A stretch of DNA of 64,000 bases from CAMAVH01 sp046297835. GTDB taxonomy: Bacteria > Pseudomonadota > Alphaproteobacteria > SMXQ01. Location of the stretch: assembly GCA_046297835.1 (NCBI GenBank), contig JBKBHI010000001.1:310001-374000 (forward strand), in the 5' to 3' direction. How positions within the stretch are numbered: position 1 is the first letter of the stretch; each line of letters begins with the position of its first letter. Both the position numbers and the translations under genes were made by a program. The notes under the pieces are model-generated. The model did no database searches and was not told where the DNA came from. It saw nothing but the letters and a program-made list of their open reading frames with translations. Of this stretch, positions 25,896 to 34,908 are shown in pieces.

Positions 25896-26693
25896 ATGTC
25901 CGCATATCTCAGCATCGAAAACGTCGGCATGACCTTCGCCACCAAGAGCGGCGTGTTCACGGCGCTCAAGGGCATCGATCTCGCCATCGCCAAGGGCGAA
26001 TACGTGGCGCTGATCGGCCATTCCGGCTGCGGCAAGTCGACGCTGCTCAACATCGTCGCCGGTCTGCTCTCGCCGACCGGCGGCGTCGTGCTGCTCGACG
26101 GCAAAGAGGTGAACGCGCCGGGGCCCGACCGTGCCGTGGTGTTCCAGAACCATTCGCTGTTGCCCTGGCTTACGGTCTACGAAAATGTCCGCCTCGCGGT
26201 CGACAAGACCCACCGTGGCAAGAACAAGGGCGAACGCCACGATTGGACGCTGCGCCAGCTCGAACTGGTGCAGATGACGGACGCCCGCCACAAGCGGCCG
26301 AACGAGGTGTCCGGCGGCATGAAGCAGCGCGTCGGCATCGCCCGCGCGCTCGCCATGGAGCCCAAAGTTCTGCTGCTCGACGAGCCGTTCGGCGCGCTCG
26401 ACGCCCTGACCCGCGCGCGCTTGCAGGACTCGGTGATGGAAATTCATGCGACGCTCGGCAACACCATCATGATGATCACGCACGACGTCGACGAGGCGGT
26501 GCTGCTTTCCGACCGCGTGGTGATGATGACCAACGGGCCGGAAGCCGAAATCGGCGAGATTCTCGACGTCGGCCTGGCGCGGCCGCGCCATCGCCTCGAT
26601 CTGGTGAACGACGCGCGCTACATCCATTGCCGCGCCGAGGTGCTGCGCTTCCTCTACGAGCGGCAGAAAGTTCGCGCGGTCAAGGTCGCCTGA
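25896..26693 (+). CDS. nrtD: Nitrate ABC transporter ATPase
   Basis: ATPase subunit of 265 aa: Walker A GHSGCGKST near residue 45, Q-loop FQNHSLLPWLTVYENV, signature VSGGMKQRVGIARALAMEP, Walker B VLLLDEPFGALD and H-loop MITHDVDEAV. It is the NrtD type, ending soon after the nucleotide-binding domain; there is no fused NrtA-like regulatory domain (NrtC), so the transporter would use a homodimer of this subunit. It starts 18 bases after nrtB with AAGGAA as ribosome site. Confidence 0.93.
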   Translation: MSAYLSIENVGMTFATKSGVFTALKGIDLAIAKGEYVALIGHSGCGKSTLLNIVAGLLSPTGGVVLLDGKEVNAPGPDRAVVFQNHSLLPWLTVYENVRLAVDKTHRGKNKGERHDWTLRQLELVQMTDARHKRPNEVSGGMKQRVGIARALAMEPKVLLLDEPFGALDALTRARLQDSVMEIHATLGNTIMMITHDVDEAVLLSDRVVMMTNGPEAEIGEILDVGLARPRHRLDLVNDARYIHCRAEVLRFLYERQKVRAVKVA

Positions 26694-26725
26694 TCATGCT
26701 CCCTTCCCATTCAGGAGGCCCCCGC

Positions 26726-29197
26726 ATGATCGGCCCAGAGAAGGTCGTTAGGACCAAGAAGCTCGTCGTCGTCGGCAACGGCATGGCGGCCGGACGCGTT
26801 CTCGAGGAATTGCTCGAGCGCGCCCCGGACGATTACGCGGTGACGATTTTCGGCGCCGAGCCGCGCGTCAATTACAACCGCATCATGCTCTCGCCCGTCC
26901 TGTCCGGCGAGAAAGGCTACGAAGACATTTTGATCCACGACGACGCCTGGTACGCGCGCCACGGCATCGCGCTGAATCGCGGCCAGGAGATCGTCGCCAT
27001 CGACCGCGCCGCCAAGACGGTCGTCACCGCCTCGGGCCATGCCGAGCCTTACGACAAACTGCTGCTGGCGACCGGCTCGACGCCCTTCATCGTCCCGGTG
27101 CCCGGCGCGGCGCTGCCGGGCGTGCTCAGCTACCGCGACCTCGACGACGTCAACGCCATGCTGGCGGCGGCGGAGAAGGGCGGCCATGCCGTGGTGATCG
27201 GCGGCGGCCTGCTCGGCCTCGAAGCGGCCGCCGGCCTCGCCGCGCGCGGCATGAAGGTGACGGTGGTGCATCTGATGCCGACGCTGATGGAGCGTCAGCT
27301 CGATCCGGCCGCCGGCCATCTGCTGGAGCAGGCTATCGCCCTGCGCGGCATCGAGGTGATCACGCGCGCGAACACGAAAGCCATTCTGGGAGACGGCCGG
27401 GTGACCGCCGTCCAACTCGACGACGGCCGCGAATTGCCGGCCGATATCGTCGTCATGGCGGTCGGCATCCGGCCGAACCTGGCGCTCGCCAAGGCGGCGG
27501 GGCTGGAGTGCGGCCGTGGCGTCAAGGTCGACGACGCCATGCTGACCAGCGATCCCGATATTCTCGCCGTCGGCGAATGCGTCGAGCATCGCGGCCTGTG
27601 TTACGGGCTGGTCGCGCCGCTCTACGAGATGGCCAAGGTCGCGGCGAAAAGCCTCTGCGCCGAACCGGGCGCTTACGAGGGCTCGGTCACGGCGACGAAG
27701 CTGAAAGTCACCGGCATCGACCTCTATTCGGCGGGCGATTTCGCCGACGCGCCGGACCGCGAGGAGATCGTGCTGCGCGACGCCGCGCGCGGCATCTACA
27801 AGCGGCTGGTGCTGAAGGACGGCAAGATCGTCGGCGTCGTGCTCTACGGCGAGACGGCGGACGGCCCGTGGTTCTTCCGCCTGCTGCAGGAGGGCGCGGA
27901 TATTTCGGAGATGCGCGAAACGCTCATCTTCGGCCAGAACTACGCGGGCGGCGCCCCGCTGGACCCTACGGCGGCCGTTGCAGCCTTGTCGCATGAAGCG
28001 GAAATTTGCGGCTGCAACGGCGTATGCAAGGGCAAGATCGTCTCGGCCATCGCCGAAAAGGGCCTGACCTCGCTCGACGAGGTGCGCGCCCACACCAAGG
28101 CGTCGTCGTCTTGCGGCAGCTGCACCGGCCTGGTCGAGCAGTTGCTGACCCTGTCGCTCGGCGAGGCGTATCGGAAGACGGCGGTGCCGGCCATGTGCGG
28201 CTGCACCGATCTCGGCCATGCCGACGTCCGCCGCCTGATCGTCGCGCAGGAGTTGAAGTCGATCCCGGCAGTGATGCAGCAGCTCGGCTGGAAGACGTCC
28301 TGCGGCTGCTACAAATGCCGCCCAGCGCTGAACTATTACCTGCTATCGACCTGGCCCGGCGAATATGCCGACGATTCCAAGTCGCGCTTCATCAACGAGC
28401 GCGCTCACGCCAACATCCAGAAGGACGGCACTTACTCGGTGGTGCCGCGCATGTGGGGCGGCGTGACGACGCCCCACGAATTGCGCGCCATCGCCGACGT
28501 CGCCGACAAATTCGCCATCCCGACCGTGAAGGTGACGGGCGGCCAGCGTATCGACTTGCTTGGCGTGAAAAAAGAAGACCTGCCCGCCGTGTGGGCCGAT
28601 CTCAACGCCGCCGGCATGGTCTCGGGCCACGCTTACGGCAAGTCGCTGCGCACGGTGAAGACTTGCGTCGGCACCGAATGGTGCCGCTTCGGCACGCAGG
28701 ATTCGACCGGCCTCGGCATCAAGCTCGAGAAGTTCACCTGGGGCTCGTGGACGCCGCACAAGGTGAAGATGGGCGTCTCCGGCTGTCCGCGCAATTGCGC
28801 CGAAGCGACGATCAAGGACTTCGGCGTCATCTGCGTGGATTCGGGCTACGAACTGCACATCGCCGGCGCCGCCGGCTTGCATGTGCGCCAGACCGATCTT
28901 TTGTGCAAGGTCGCGACCGAGGACGAGGTGCTGGAGCATTGCGGCGCCTTCATGCAGCTCTATCGCGAGCAGGGCTTCTATTTGGAGCGCGTCTTCAAAT
29001 GGGCCGCCCGCGTCGGTCTCGACACGGTCAAGGGGGAGATCGTCGATGACGCGGCGCGGCGGCGAGAGTTGAACGCGCGCTTCGTCTATTCGCAAAGCTT
29101 CTCGCAGAGCGATCCTTGGGCCGAGCGCGCCGCCGGCTTCGACGCCCAGGAGTTCCAGCCGCTGGCCCGCGTCGGCTTCGCCGAGGCGACGGCATGA
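26726..29197 (+). CDS. nirB: Assimilatory NADH-dependent nitrite reductase large subunit
   Basis: Cytoplasmic 823-aa enzyme reducing nitrite to ammonium with NADH. Domains in order: FAD/NAD(P)H oxidoreductase (VVVGNGMAAGRVLEEL at the start, AVVIGGGLLGLEAAAGLA for NADH); BFD-type [2Fe-2S] region CGCNGVCKG...SCGSC near residues 428-465; a second Cys cluster (MCGCTD...SCGCYKCRP) near 490-535; and the siroheme/[4Fe-4S] reductase region with TCVGTEWCRFG near 645 and SGCPRNCAEA near 687. The ATG at 26726 follows AGGAGG; the open frame extends upstream but has no support there. The stop overlaps nirD by four bases. Confidence 0.96.
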   Translation: MIGPEKVVRTKKLVVVGNGMAAGRVLEELLERAPDDYAVTIFGAEPRVNYNRIMLSPVLSGEKGYEDILIHDDAWYARHGIALNRGQEIVAIDRAAKTVVTASGHAEPYDKLLLATGSTPFIVPVPGAALPGVLSYRDLDDVNAMLAAAEKGGHAVVIGGGLLGLEAAAGLAARGMKVTVVHLMPTLMERQLDPAAGHLLEQAIALRGIEVITRANTKAILGDGRVTAVQLDDGRELPADIVVMAVGIRPNLALAKAAGLECGRGVKVDDAMLTSDPDILAVGECVEHRGLCYGLVAPLYEMAKVAAKSLCAEPGAYEGSVTATKLKVTGIDLYSAGDFADAPDREEIVLRDAARGIYKRLVLKDGKIVGVVLYGETADGPWFFRLLQEGADISEMRETLIFGQNYAGGAPLDPTAAVAALSHEAEICGCNGVCKGKIVSAIAEKGLTSLDEVRAHTKASSSCGSCTGLVEQLLTLSLGEAYRKTAVPAMCGCTDLGHADVRRLIVAQELKSIPAVMQQLGWKTSCGCYKCRPALNYYLLSTWPGEYADDSKSRFINERAHANIQKDGTYSVVPRMWGGVTTPHELRAIADVADKFAIPTVKVTGGQRIDLLGVKKEDLPAVWADLNAAGMVSGHAYGKSLRTVKTCVGTEWCRFGTQDSTGLGIKLEKFTWGSWTPHKVKMGVSGCPRNCAEATIKDFGVICVDSGYELHIAGAAGLHVRQTDLLCKVATEDEVLEHCGAFMQLYREQGFYLERVFKWAARVGLDTVKGEIVDDAARRRELNARFVYSQSFSQSDPWAERAAGFDAQEFQPLARVGFAEATA

Positions 29198-29541
29198 ACG
29201 TCGCCATGCCCATGCCGACCGAACGCGCCGGCTGGATCGAGATCGGCGCGATCAGCGACATTCCTCATCGCGGCGCGCGCATCGTGCAGACGCCCCAGGG
29301 CGAAGTCGCCGTGTTCCGCACCATGGACGACAAGCTGTTCGCCGTGGACAACGCCTGTCCGCACCGCAAGGGTCCGCTGGCGCAAGGCATCGTCATGGGC
29401 GACGCCGTGACCTGTCCGCTGCACAATTGGGTCATCGATCTCGCGACCGGCGAAGCGCAGGGCGCGGATCGCGGCTGCGTCAAGACTTACGGCTTGCGGG
29501 TGATCGACGGCCGCATCTATCTGGAGCTTGGCCGGTCGTGA
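29194..29541 (+). CDS. nirD: Nitrite reductase small subunit (Rieske-type)
   Basis: 115-aa Rieske-fold partner of NirB. The cluster motifs are complete: CPHRKGPLAQG and CPLHNWVIDLATGEA, so a [2Fe-2S] centre is expected; in some NirD proteins these ligands are lost. The ATG overlaps the nirB stop (ATGA), and its own stop overlaps the GTG of nasA, so nirB-nirD-nasA are translationally coupled. Confidence 0.94.
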   Translation: MNVAMPMPTERAGWIEIGAISDIPHRGARIVQTPQGEVAVFRTMDDKLFAVDNACPHRKGPLAQGIVMGDAVTCPLHNWVIDLATGEAQGADRGCVKTYGLRVIDGRIYLELGRS

Positions 29542-32231
29542 CGTCGTCGGCGCGCGCCGTCCGCACCGCCTGTCCCTATTGCGGGGTCGGTTGCGGCGTG
29601 ATCGCGCGCTTGCCCGAGGACGGAACGGGGCCGGTCATCGTGGCCGGCGATCCCGACCACCCCGCCAATTACGGCCGGCTTTGCTCGAAGGGTTCGGCGC
29701 TCGGCGAGACCCTGTCGCTCGACGGCCGGCTGCTTCAGCCGACGATTCACGGCAAGCCGGCGGGCTGGAGCGAAGCGCTCGATTTGGTTGCCGCGCGCTT
29801 CCAGAAAACCATCGCCGAGCATGGCGCGGATGCGGTCGCGTTCTACGTGTCGGGGCAATTGCTGACCGAGGATTATTACGTCGCCAACAAGCTGATGAAG
29901 GGCTTTATCGGCGCGGCCAATATCGACACCAATTCACGGCTTTGCATGGCCTCGTCGGTGGCGGGGCATAAGCGCGCCTTCGGCAGCGACACCGTGCCCG
30001 GGACCTATGAGGATTTGGAGCTGGCCGATCTCGTGGTGCTGGTCGGCTCCAATCTCGCCTGGTGCCATCCGGTGCTGCACCAGCGCCTGCTCGCGGCGAA
30101 GGCCGCGCGGCCGGCGATGAAGCTGGTGGTGATCGACCCGCGCCGCACGCAGACGGCGGACGCGGCCGACCTGTTTCTGCCCATCGCGCCCGGCGGCGAT
30201 GTCGCGCTGTTCAACGGCTTGCTCGCGCACCTCGATGCGGCGGGCCGGCGCGACGACCGCTTCGTGGCGGATCATACGAACGGCGTCGATGCGGCGCTGG
30301 ATGCGGCGCGCGCCATGGATTTGGCCGAGATCGGCGCGGCGACGGCGCTGGCCGAGCATGAGTTGCGCGCCTTCTACGAGCTGTTCGCCGCGACGACGCG
30401 CGTCGTCACCGTCTATTCGCAGGGCGTCAACCAATCGACGCGCGGCACCGACAAGGTCAACGCCATCGTCAATTGCCATCTGCTGACGGGCCGCATCGGC
30501 AAGTCCGGCATGGGGCCTTTTTCGGCGACCGGCCAGCCCAACGCCATGGGCGGGCGCGAGGTCGGCGGCCTCGCCAACCAGCTCGCCGCCCATATGGAGC
30601 TGGAGAACGCCGAGCATCGCCGCATCGTGCAGAGCTTCTGGCAGTCGCCCACCGTCGCCGCCAAGCCGGGCCTCAAAGCCGTCGATCTGTTCCGCGCCGT
30701 CGACGAGGGGCGCGTCAAAGCGCTGTGGATCGCCGGCACCAATCCGGCCGACAGTCTGCCCGAGGCCGACGCGGTGAAGGCCGCGCTCGCGGCCTGCGAA
30801 TTCGTCGTCGTGTCCGATGTGGTGGCGCAAACCGACACGACCGCTTTCGCCCATGTGCTGTTGCCGGCCGCCGCCTGGGGCGAGAAGGACGGCACGGTGA
30901 CGAATTCCGAACGGCGCATCACGCGCCAGCGGCCTTTCCTGCCGCTGCCCGGCGAGGCCAAGCCCGATTGGTGGATATTCGCCCAGGTGGCGCGCCGCAT
31001 GGGCTGGCGCAAGGCGTTCGATTACGCCTCGGCGGCCGACATTTTCGCCGAATATGCCGCGCTGTCCGGCGCGCAGAACGGCGGCGCGCGCGATTTCGAC
31101 ATTTCCGGCCTGAGGCTCGACCGCGCCGCCTACGACGAACTCGCGCCGCTGCAATGGCCCGTGACTGAGCAGGATTCGGCGGGAGGGGGCGACAAGCGGT
31201 TCTTCGCCGATGGTCGTTTCTACACGGCGGACAGACGCGCGCGCTTCGTCGCGACCGCATTCGCGCCGCCGGCTTCGGCGGTCAACGCGGAGCGTCCGTT
31301 GATCTTGAACACGGGCCGCATCCGCGACCAATGGCACACGATGACGCGCACGGCCAAGACGCCGCGCTTGATGAGCCATCTCGCCGAGCCGTTTGTGGAG
31401 ATTCATTCGGCCGACGCCAAAGCCTATGGCGTCGCGCCGGCCGCCATCGTCGAGATCGAGAGCGCGCGCGGCATGATGCTGGCGCGCGCGCTGATCACCG
31501 AACGCCAGCGGCGCGGCGCTTTGTTCGCGCCGATTCATTGGACCGACCGATATGCCGCGCGCGGCCGCGTCGACGCGCTGATGCTGGCGAACGTCGACGC
31601 CATATCCGGTCAGCCCGAGCTGAAATTCACGCCGGTCGCGATACGTCCGGCCCGCATGGCCTGGCACGGGTTCGCCGTGCTGCGCGAAAAGCCGGCGCGT
31701 ATCGATATGGATTACTGGGCGCTGGCGCCGGCGGCGCAGGGCTGGAAGCTCGAACTGGCCGGCCGCGCCGCGCCGGCAGATTGGCGCGCCTTCGCCGCCG
31801 CGCTGTTCGGCGCGGAGGAAGACGCGGAGATGCTCGATTACGCCGACCGTCGTGCGGCGGAACGGCGTTTCGCCGCCTTCCGCGAGGGCCGCTTGATCGG
31901 CGCGCTCATTCTGGGGCCCGATCCGGTGGCGGCGTCGCGCGGCTGGCTGGCCGACCGCCTCGGCGACGCGGCCGACGATGATGCCGACCGCTGGCGCATC
32001 CTGGCGGGACGCGGCGGCGAGGGGAGCGACGCCGGCGCGACCGTGTGCAGCTGCTTCGGCGTCGGCGTCAAGCAAATCGCCGGCGCGGCGCGCGCCGGCT
32101 GCCGTTCGGTCGCCGCCGTTGGCGCGGCGACGCGCGCCGGCACCAATTGCGGCTCCTGCCGCAGCGAGATCCAAGCGTTGCTCGACCGTCTCGCGCCCGA
32201 TCTGCCGCAGGTCGCCAGCGCCGCCGAATAG
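29538..32231 (+). CDS. nasA: Assimilatory nitrate reductase catalytic subunit
   Basis: Cytoplasmic molybdenum enzyme of 897 aa reducing nitrate to nitrite. The N-terminal [4Fe-4S] motif is TACPYCGVGCGV...GRLCSKGSALGE; the bis-MGD domains follow (SNLAWCHPVLHQR, GTNPADSLPEAD, LPAAAWGEKDGTVTNSERR), then the C-terminal cofactor-binding domain. The last 60 residues form a BFD-like [2Fe-2S] domain (VCSCFGVGVKQIAGAARAG...NCGSC), typical of NasA. The start is a GTG within the nirD stop codon (GTGA). No separate NADH-linked NasB/NasC electron donor is encoded in the window. Confidence 0.95.
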   Translation: MTSSARAVRTACPYCGVGCGVIARLPEDGTGPVIVAGDPDHPANYGRLCSKGSALGETLSLDGRLLQPTIHGKPAGWSEALDLVAARFQKTIAEHGADAVAFYVSGQLLTEDYYVANKLMKGFIGAANIDTNSRLCMASSVAGHKRAFGSDTVPGTYEDLELADLVVLVGSNLAWCHPVLHQRLLAAKAARPAMKLVVIDPRRTQTADAADLFLPIAPGGDVALFNGLLAHLDAAGRRDDRFVADHTNGVDAALDAARAMDLAEIGAATALAEHELRAFYELFAATTRVVTVYSQGVNQSTRGTDKVNAIVNCHLLTGRIGKSGMGPFSATGQPNAMGGREVGGLANQLAAHMELENAEHRRIVQSFWQSPTVAAKPGLKAVDLFRAVDEGRVKALWIAGTNPADSLPEADAVKAALAACEFVVVSDVVAQTDTTAFAHVLLPAAAWGEKDGTVTNSERRITRQRPFLPLPGEAKPDWWIFAQVARRMGWRKAFDYASAADIFAEYAALSGAQNGGARDFDISGLRLDRAAYDELAPLQWPVTEQDSAGGGDKRFFADGRFYTADRRARFVATAFAPPASAVNAERPLILNTGRIRDQWHTMTRTAKTPRLMSHLAEPFVEIHSADAKAYGVAPAAIVEIESARGMMLARALITERQRRGALFAPIHWTDRYAARGRVDALMLANVDAISGQPELKFTPVAIRPARMAWHGFAVLREKPARIDMDYWALAPAAQGWKLELAGRAAPADWRAFAAALFGAEEDAEMLDYADRRAAERRFAAFREGRLIGALILGPDPVAASRGWLADRLGDAADDDADRWRILAGRGGEGSDAGATVCSCFGVGVKQIAGAARAGCRSVAAVGAATRAGTNCGSCRSEIQALLDRLAPDLPQVASAAE

Positions 32232-32266
32232 GTTTATGGTGCCGGCCTTCAACCAAGGAGAGCGAC

Positions 32267-32566
32267 GTGGCGGCGAAAGGCAAGCGGATCGTCAATCGCG
32301 ACGAGGCGGAAGCCTTCGCGCTGCATGCGGTCGGCCATCTCGCCGCGCAGGACGACGGGCTCGACCGCTTCTCGGCGCTGACGGGCATCGGCATCGACGA
32401 GATCAAGGCGCGCCTGAGCGACGCCGACTTTCTCGGCGCGGTGCTCGATTACGTCCTCTACGACGACAAGCTGGTGCAGGAGATCGCCGCCGCCGCCGAT
32501 CTGCCGGCGGACGCCGTATTGCAGGCGCGGCGGCTGCTACCGGGATATTCGCCCGACTATTCCTGA
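32267..32566 (+). CDS. DUF3572-family protein
   Basis: Small acidic cytoplasmic protein of 99 aa. The pattern AEAFALHAVGHLAAQDDGLDRFSALTGIGIDEIKARLSD, then FLGAVLDYVLYDDKLVQEIAAAADLPADAVLQARRLLPG, matches the alphaproteobacterial DUF3572 family of unknown function. The start is a GTG with AAGGAG eight bases upstream. It follows nasA by 35 bases and could be the last gene of the nitrate operon. Its 3' end overlaps the convergent acyltransferase gene by 30 bases. Confidence 0.82.
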   Translation: MAAKGKRIVNRDEAEAFALHAVGHLAAQDDGLDRFSALTGIGIDEIKARLSDADFLGAVLDYVLYDDKLVQEIAAAADLPADAVLQARRLLPGYSPDYS

Positions 32567-33721
32567 CGGTGGCGCTTGCCCGGCCGTCGCGCTCTTGGGC
32601 TTGAAGCCCGCGCCGAGAGACAGCGGACGTTCGATCAGCAGATAGATCGGCAGGGATGCGGCGAGGCTGGCGGCGAAGGCGACCGGCAGCAGCAGCGCGA
32701 AGGCGGCGACGCCCATCTCGTCGGGCCGCCAGAGCTTGCCGAGGATCATGAACATCCCGTGCAGCCCGAGCCCGTGCATCAGATAGAAGGAATAGCTGAT
32801 GTTGCCGAGCCAGCGCAGCGGCGTCCAAGAAAAGGCGGCGGCGGCCGGCCCCTCGGTGAAAACGCTGCGATAGACCAGGATCACGAAGGCGACGTTGATC
32901 AGCACGATGCGCGTCACCGGCGGCAGCGCCCCGCTGAGGGGGCTGTCGACGACGACGGGATCCGACGCCAGAAGCGCGTAGAGCGCGAAGGCGGCGCCGA
33001 CCGCGCCGAGCGCGAGCAGGTCGGACAGGGCGCTGGCGCGCCGCCGCTCGGCCGGCCGCAAGGCGAGAATCTCGTAGAGCATCATGCCGCCGAGAAACAT
33101 CGACAGGCGAAAGCGGCCGCCGAAGCCGGAAATCTCCACGGCGATCATCGCCGCGTAAAGCGCGAGGAAGAACACCAGGCGCTGATCCGGCCGCCACAGG
33201 CGCATGCGCAGGCCGATGATCGCCAGCGGCACCGGCAGGTAGAAGAACACTTCGTAGCTGAGCGACCAGGCGACCGTCATGATCGGCTCGATGGACAGCA
33301 TGCCAGGCAGGAACAGCAGGTTCGACAGGATGTAGGTCACGGTTTCCCCGGCTTCGTCGGGCAGCTTGCTCTGGCTTGGAATCAGGATCATGAGCGCGAG
33401 ATAGATGGCGAAGGCCGCGAGGAACGCCGGATAGATGCGCTCGATGCGCCGCCAGGCGTAAAGCCGCACGTTGATCGGCCGCCGGATGCAGGATTTGTAG
33501 ATCAGGAAGCCGCTCAGCACGAAAAACAGGTCGACGCCGACATTGCCGATCTCGTGCAGCGCGTTGAGCCAGCCGGCGTCGCTGTAAGGTTTTACGAAGT
33601 CGGCGAAATGCACCAGGAAGACCAGCGCCACGGCGAAGCCGCGCAAGCCTTCCATCGGCAGCCAGCGGGCGCTGGCGGCGTCTTGCAGTTCGAAAAATGC
33701 GGAAACCCGTTGCGCGAGCAT
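32537..33721 (-). CDS. Acyltransferase 3 family membrane protein (OafA/ExoZ-like)
   Basis: Inner-membrane protein of 394 aa with about ten helices that likely O-acylates the sugar polymer or its lipid-linked repeat. It opens with PMEGLRGFAVALVFLVHFAD, the family motif with the catalytic-type His in the first helix, then GVDLFFVLSGFLIYKS and RRIERIYPAFLAAFA, all hallmarks of acyltransferase family 3. GNISYSFYLMHGLGLHG lies near the C-terminus. GAGGA precedes the ATG. The next minus-strand gene upstream is a response regulator; this gene marks the left border of the exopolysaccharide locus, where ExoZ plays this role in succinoglycan. Confidence 0.9.
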   Translation of the reverse strand: MLAQRVSAFFELQDAASARWLPMEGLRGFAVALVFLVHFADFVKPYSDAGWLNALHEIGNVGVDLFFVLSGFLIYKSCIRRPINVRLYAWRRIERIYPAFLAAFAIYLALMILIPSQSKLPDEAGETVTYILSNLLFLPGMLSIEPIMTVAWSLSYEVFFYLPVPLAIIGLRMRLWRPDQRLVFFLALYAAMIAVEISGFGGRFRLSMFLGGMMLYEILALRPAERRRASALSDLLALGAVGAAFALYALLASDPVVVDSPLSGALPPVTRIVLINVAFVILVYRSVFTEGPAAAAFSWTPLRWLGNISYSFYLMHGLGLHGMFMILGKLWRPDEMGVAAFALLLPVAFAASLAASLPIYLLIERPLSLGAGFKPKSATAGQAPPSGIVGRISR

Positions 33722-33766
33722 GCGGTGTCCTCGCGACGGGATTTTTGAGGGAAGGAAGCGGATCGG

Positions 33767-34519
33767 CTAGTCGCCGAGCCAGCGATAGCCGAAGCCGGAG
33801 TAGGTGGCGATGCGGTTGAAGTCGGGATCCGCCTCGCAGAATTTCTGGCGGATGCGCTTGATGAAGGTGCGGACGTTGGAGCGGTAGCCGTCGGCGCCGT
33901 CGCCGGCGATGAAACCTTCGCCGCGCACCGTGTCGTAGATTTTGCGGTGCGACATGTCGCGGTCCGCATTGCTCGCCATCTGATGAACGATGCGGAATTC
34001 GGCCAGCGTCAGGCTAATCAGCTTCTCTTTCCAGAAGGCGCGGTTCGAGGCGACGTCGAGCTCCAGTTCGCCGATGCGCAGCAGCGACGGCTCGGCGGGC
34101 GGCGCAGGGGCTTGCAGCGCGCGGTGGTTGACGCTGAGCGCCGAATTGATCCGGCTGAGCAGGATGGTGAAGCTGCGGGTCTTGTCGATGAAATCGGCCG
34201 CGCCGTTCTTCAGGGCGGTCTCTTCGTAGACCGAGCCGCTGAGAGATGTTAGGAATATAGTCGGAATTTCGATCTTTTCCTGGCGGAGCAGGCGGAACAG
34301 CTCCATGCCGGAAATCGTCGGCAGCTTCCAGTCGAGCAGGGCGAGCTGCGCCTTGCCGCCTTCGCGGACATATTTGAGCGCGTTCACGCCACGGTCGAAC
34401 CCGACCACCTTGAAGCCCGAATCGCGCAGGTTCTGGGTGGTGATTTCGCGGAAAAAGTCGTCGTCTTCGACAAAGAGGATGTGCGGATCAGCGTCTGTGG
34501 TCTCTCGCTTGGCTTCCAT
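33767..34519 (-). CDS. OmpR-family response regulator
   Basis: Two-component regulator of 250 aa. The receiver domain has the acidic pair (FVEDDDFF), the phospho-acceptor Asp in LALLDWKLPTISGME, the Thr of FLTSLSG and the Lys of DFIDKTRSF. The C-terminal winged-helix domain reads LTLAEFRIVHQMASNADRDMSHRKIYD, then GYRSNVRTFIKRIRQKF and a final SGFGYRWLGD. No histidine kinase gene is adjacent, so it is an orphan here. It sits at the head of the exopolysaccharide locus, divergent from the outer-membrane barrel gene, and is a likely regulator of it, in the way ChvI-type regulators control succinoglycan. Confidence 0.92.
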   Translation of the reverse strand: MEAKRETTDADPHILFVEDDDFFREITTQNLRDSGFKVVGFDRGVNALKYVREGGKAQLALLDWKLPTISGMELFRLLRQEKIEIPTIFLTSLSGSVYEETALKNGAADFIDKTRSFTILLSRINSALSVNHRALQAPAPPAEPSLLRIGELELDVASNRAFWKEKLISLTLAEFRIVHQMASNADRDMSHRKIYDTVRGEGFIAGDGADGYRSNVRTFIKRIRQKFCEADPDFNRIATYSGFGYRWLGD

Positions 34520-34908
34520 GTCTCGTCATCCTGCGTCGTGGGAAAGCGTTATGGGAACGCGCCGTTCGGGCCGCGTGGTTTCTAGGTTTCTAGCTCTCTC
34601 TTGCACTCCCAAACGGCCAGCCTCCCACAACCGGCCGATTCGATAAGTCTCCCCTTTCATCCGTTCTATGCGTCATTCTGTTATGATTGGCGTCTTGGGC
34701 GAGCGTCATTGGTGCGCACAAGCGCGCGTCTAGCAGTCAACGCGGACCTGCGAAAAAGGTGCCTTAATGAAAATCACACGGCGAAAATCTATTCCGTTCA
34801 TGCCGTGACGGATTATGGCTAGGGCAGAATCTGATTGGAAATTCAATGTGCCTAGGCCATAAATTTGTCACGAGGCGGATCCCACGAATGCGAAGAGAAT
34901 CTATTCAT
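34520..34908. promoter_or_regulatory. Divergent promoter region of the exopolysaccharide locus
   Basis: This roughly 390-base gap separates the response regulator from the barrel gene. It is much more AT-rich than the flanking genes, especially 34640-34850. A tandem TTTCTAG-G-TTTCTAG (34580-34594) is a possible direct-repeat site for an OmpR-family dimer, which typically binds such repeats. No clear -35/-10 pair was identified with confidence. Confidence 0.4.

Noticed and set aside
25226..26725. A long open frame runs in phase upstream of nirB through nrtB and nrtD, which would give a much larger fused protein.
   Set aside because: That stretch is out of frame with the clear NrtB and NrtD genes and has low-complexity Arg/Ala-rich composition typical of non-coding frames in GC-rich DNA; nirB has its own AGGAGG site and ATG.
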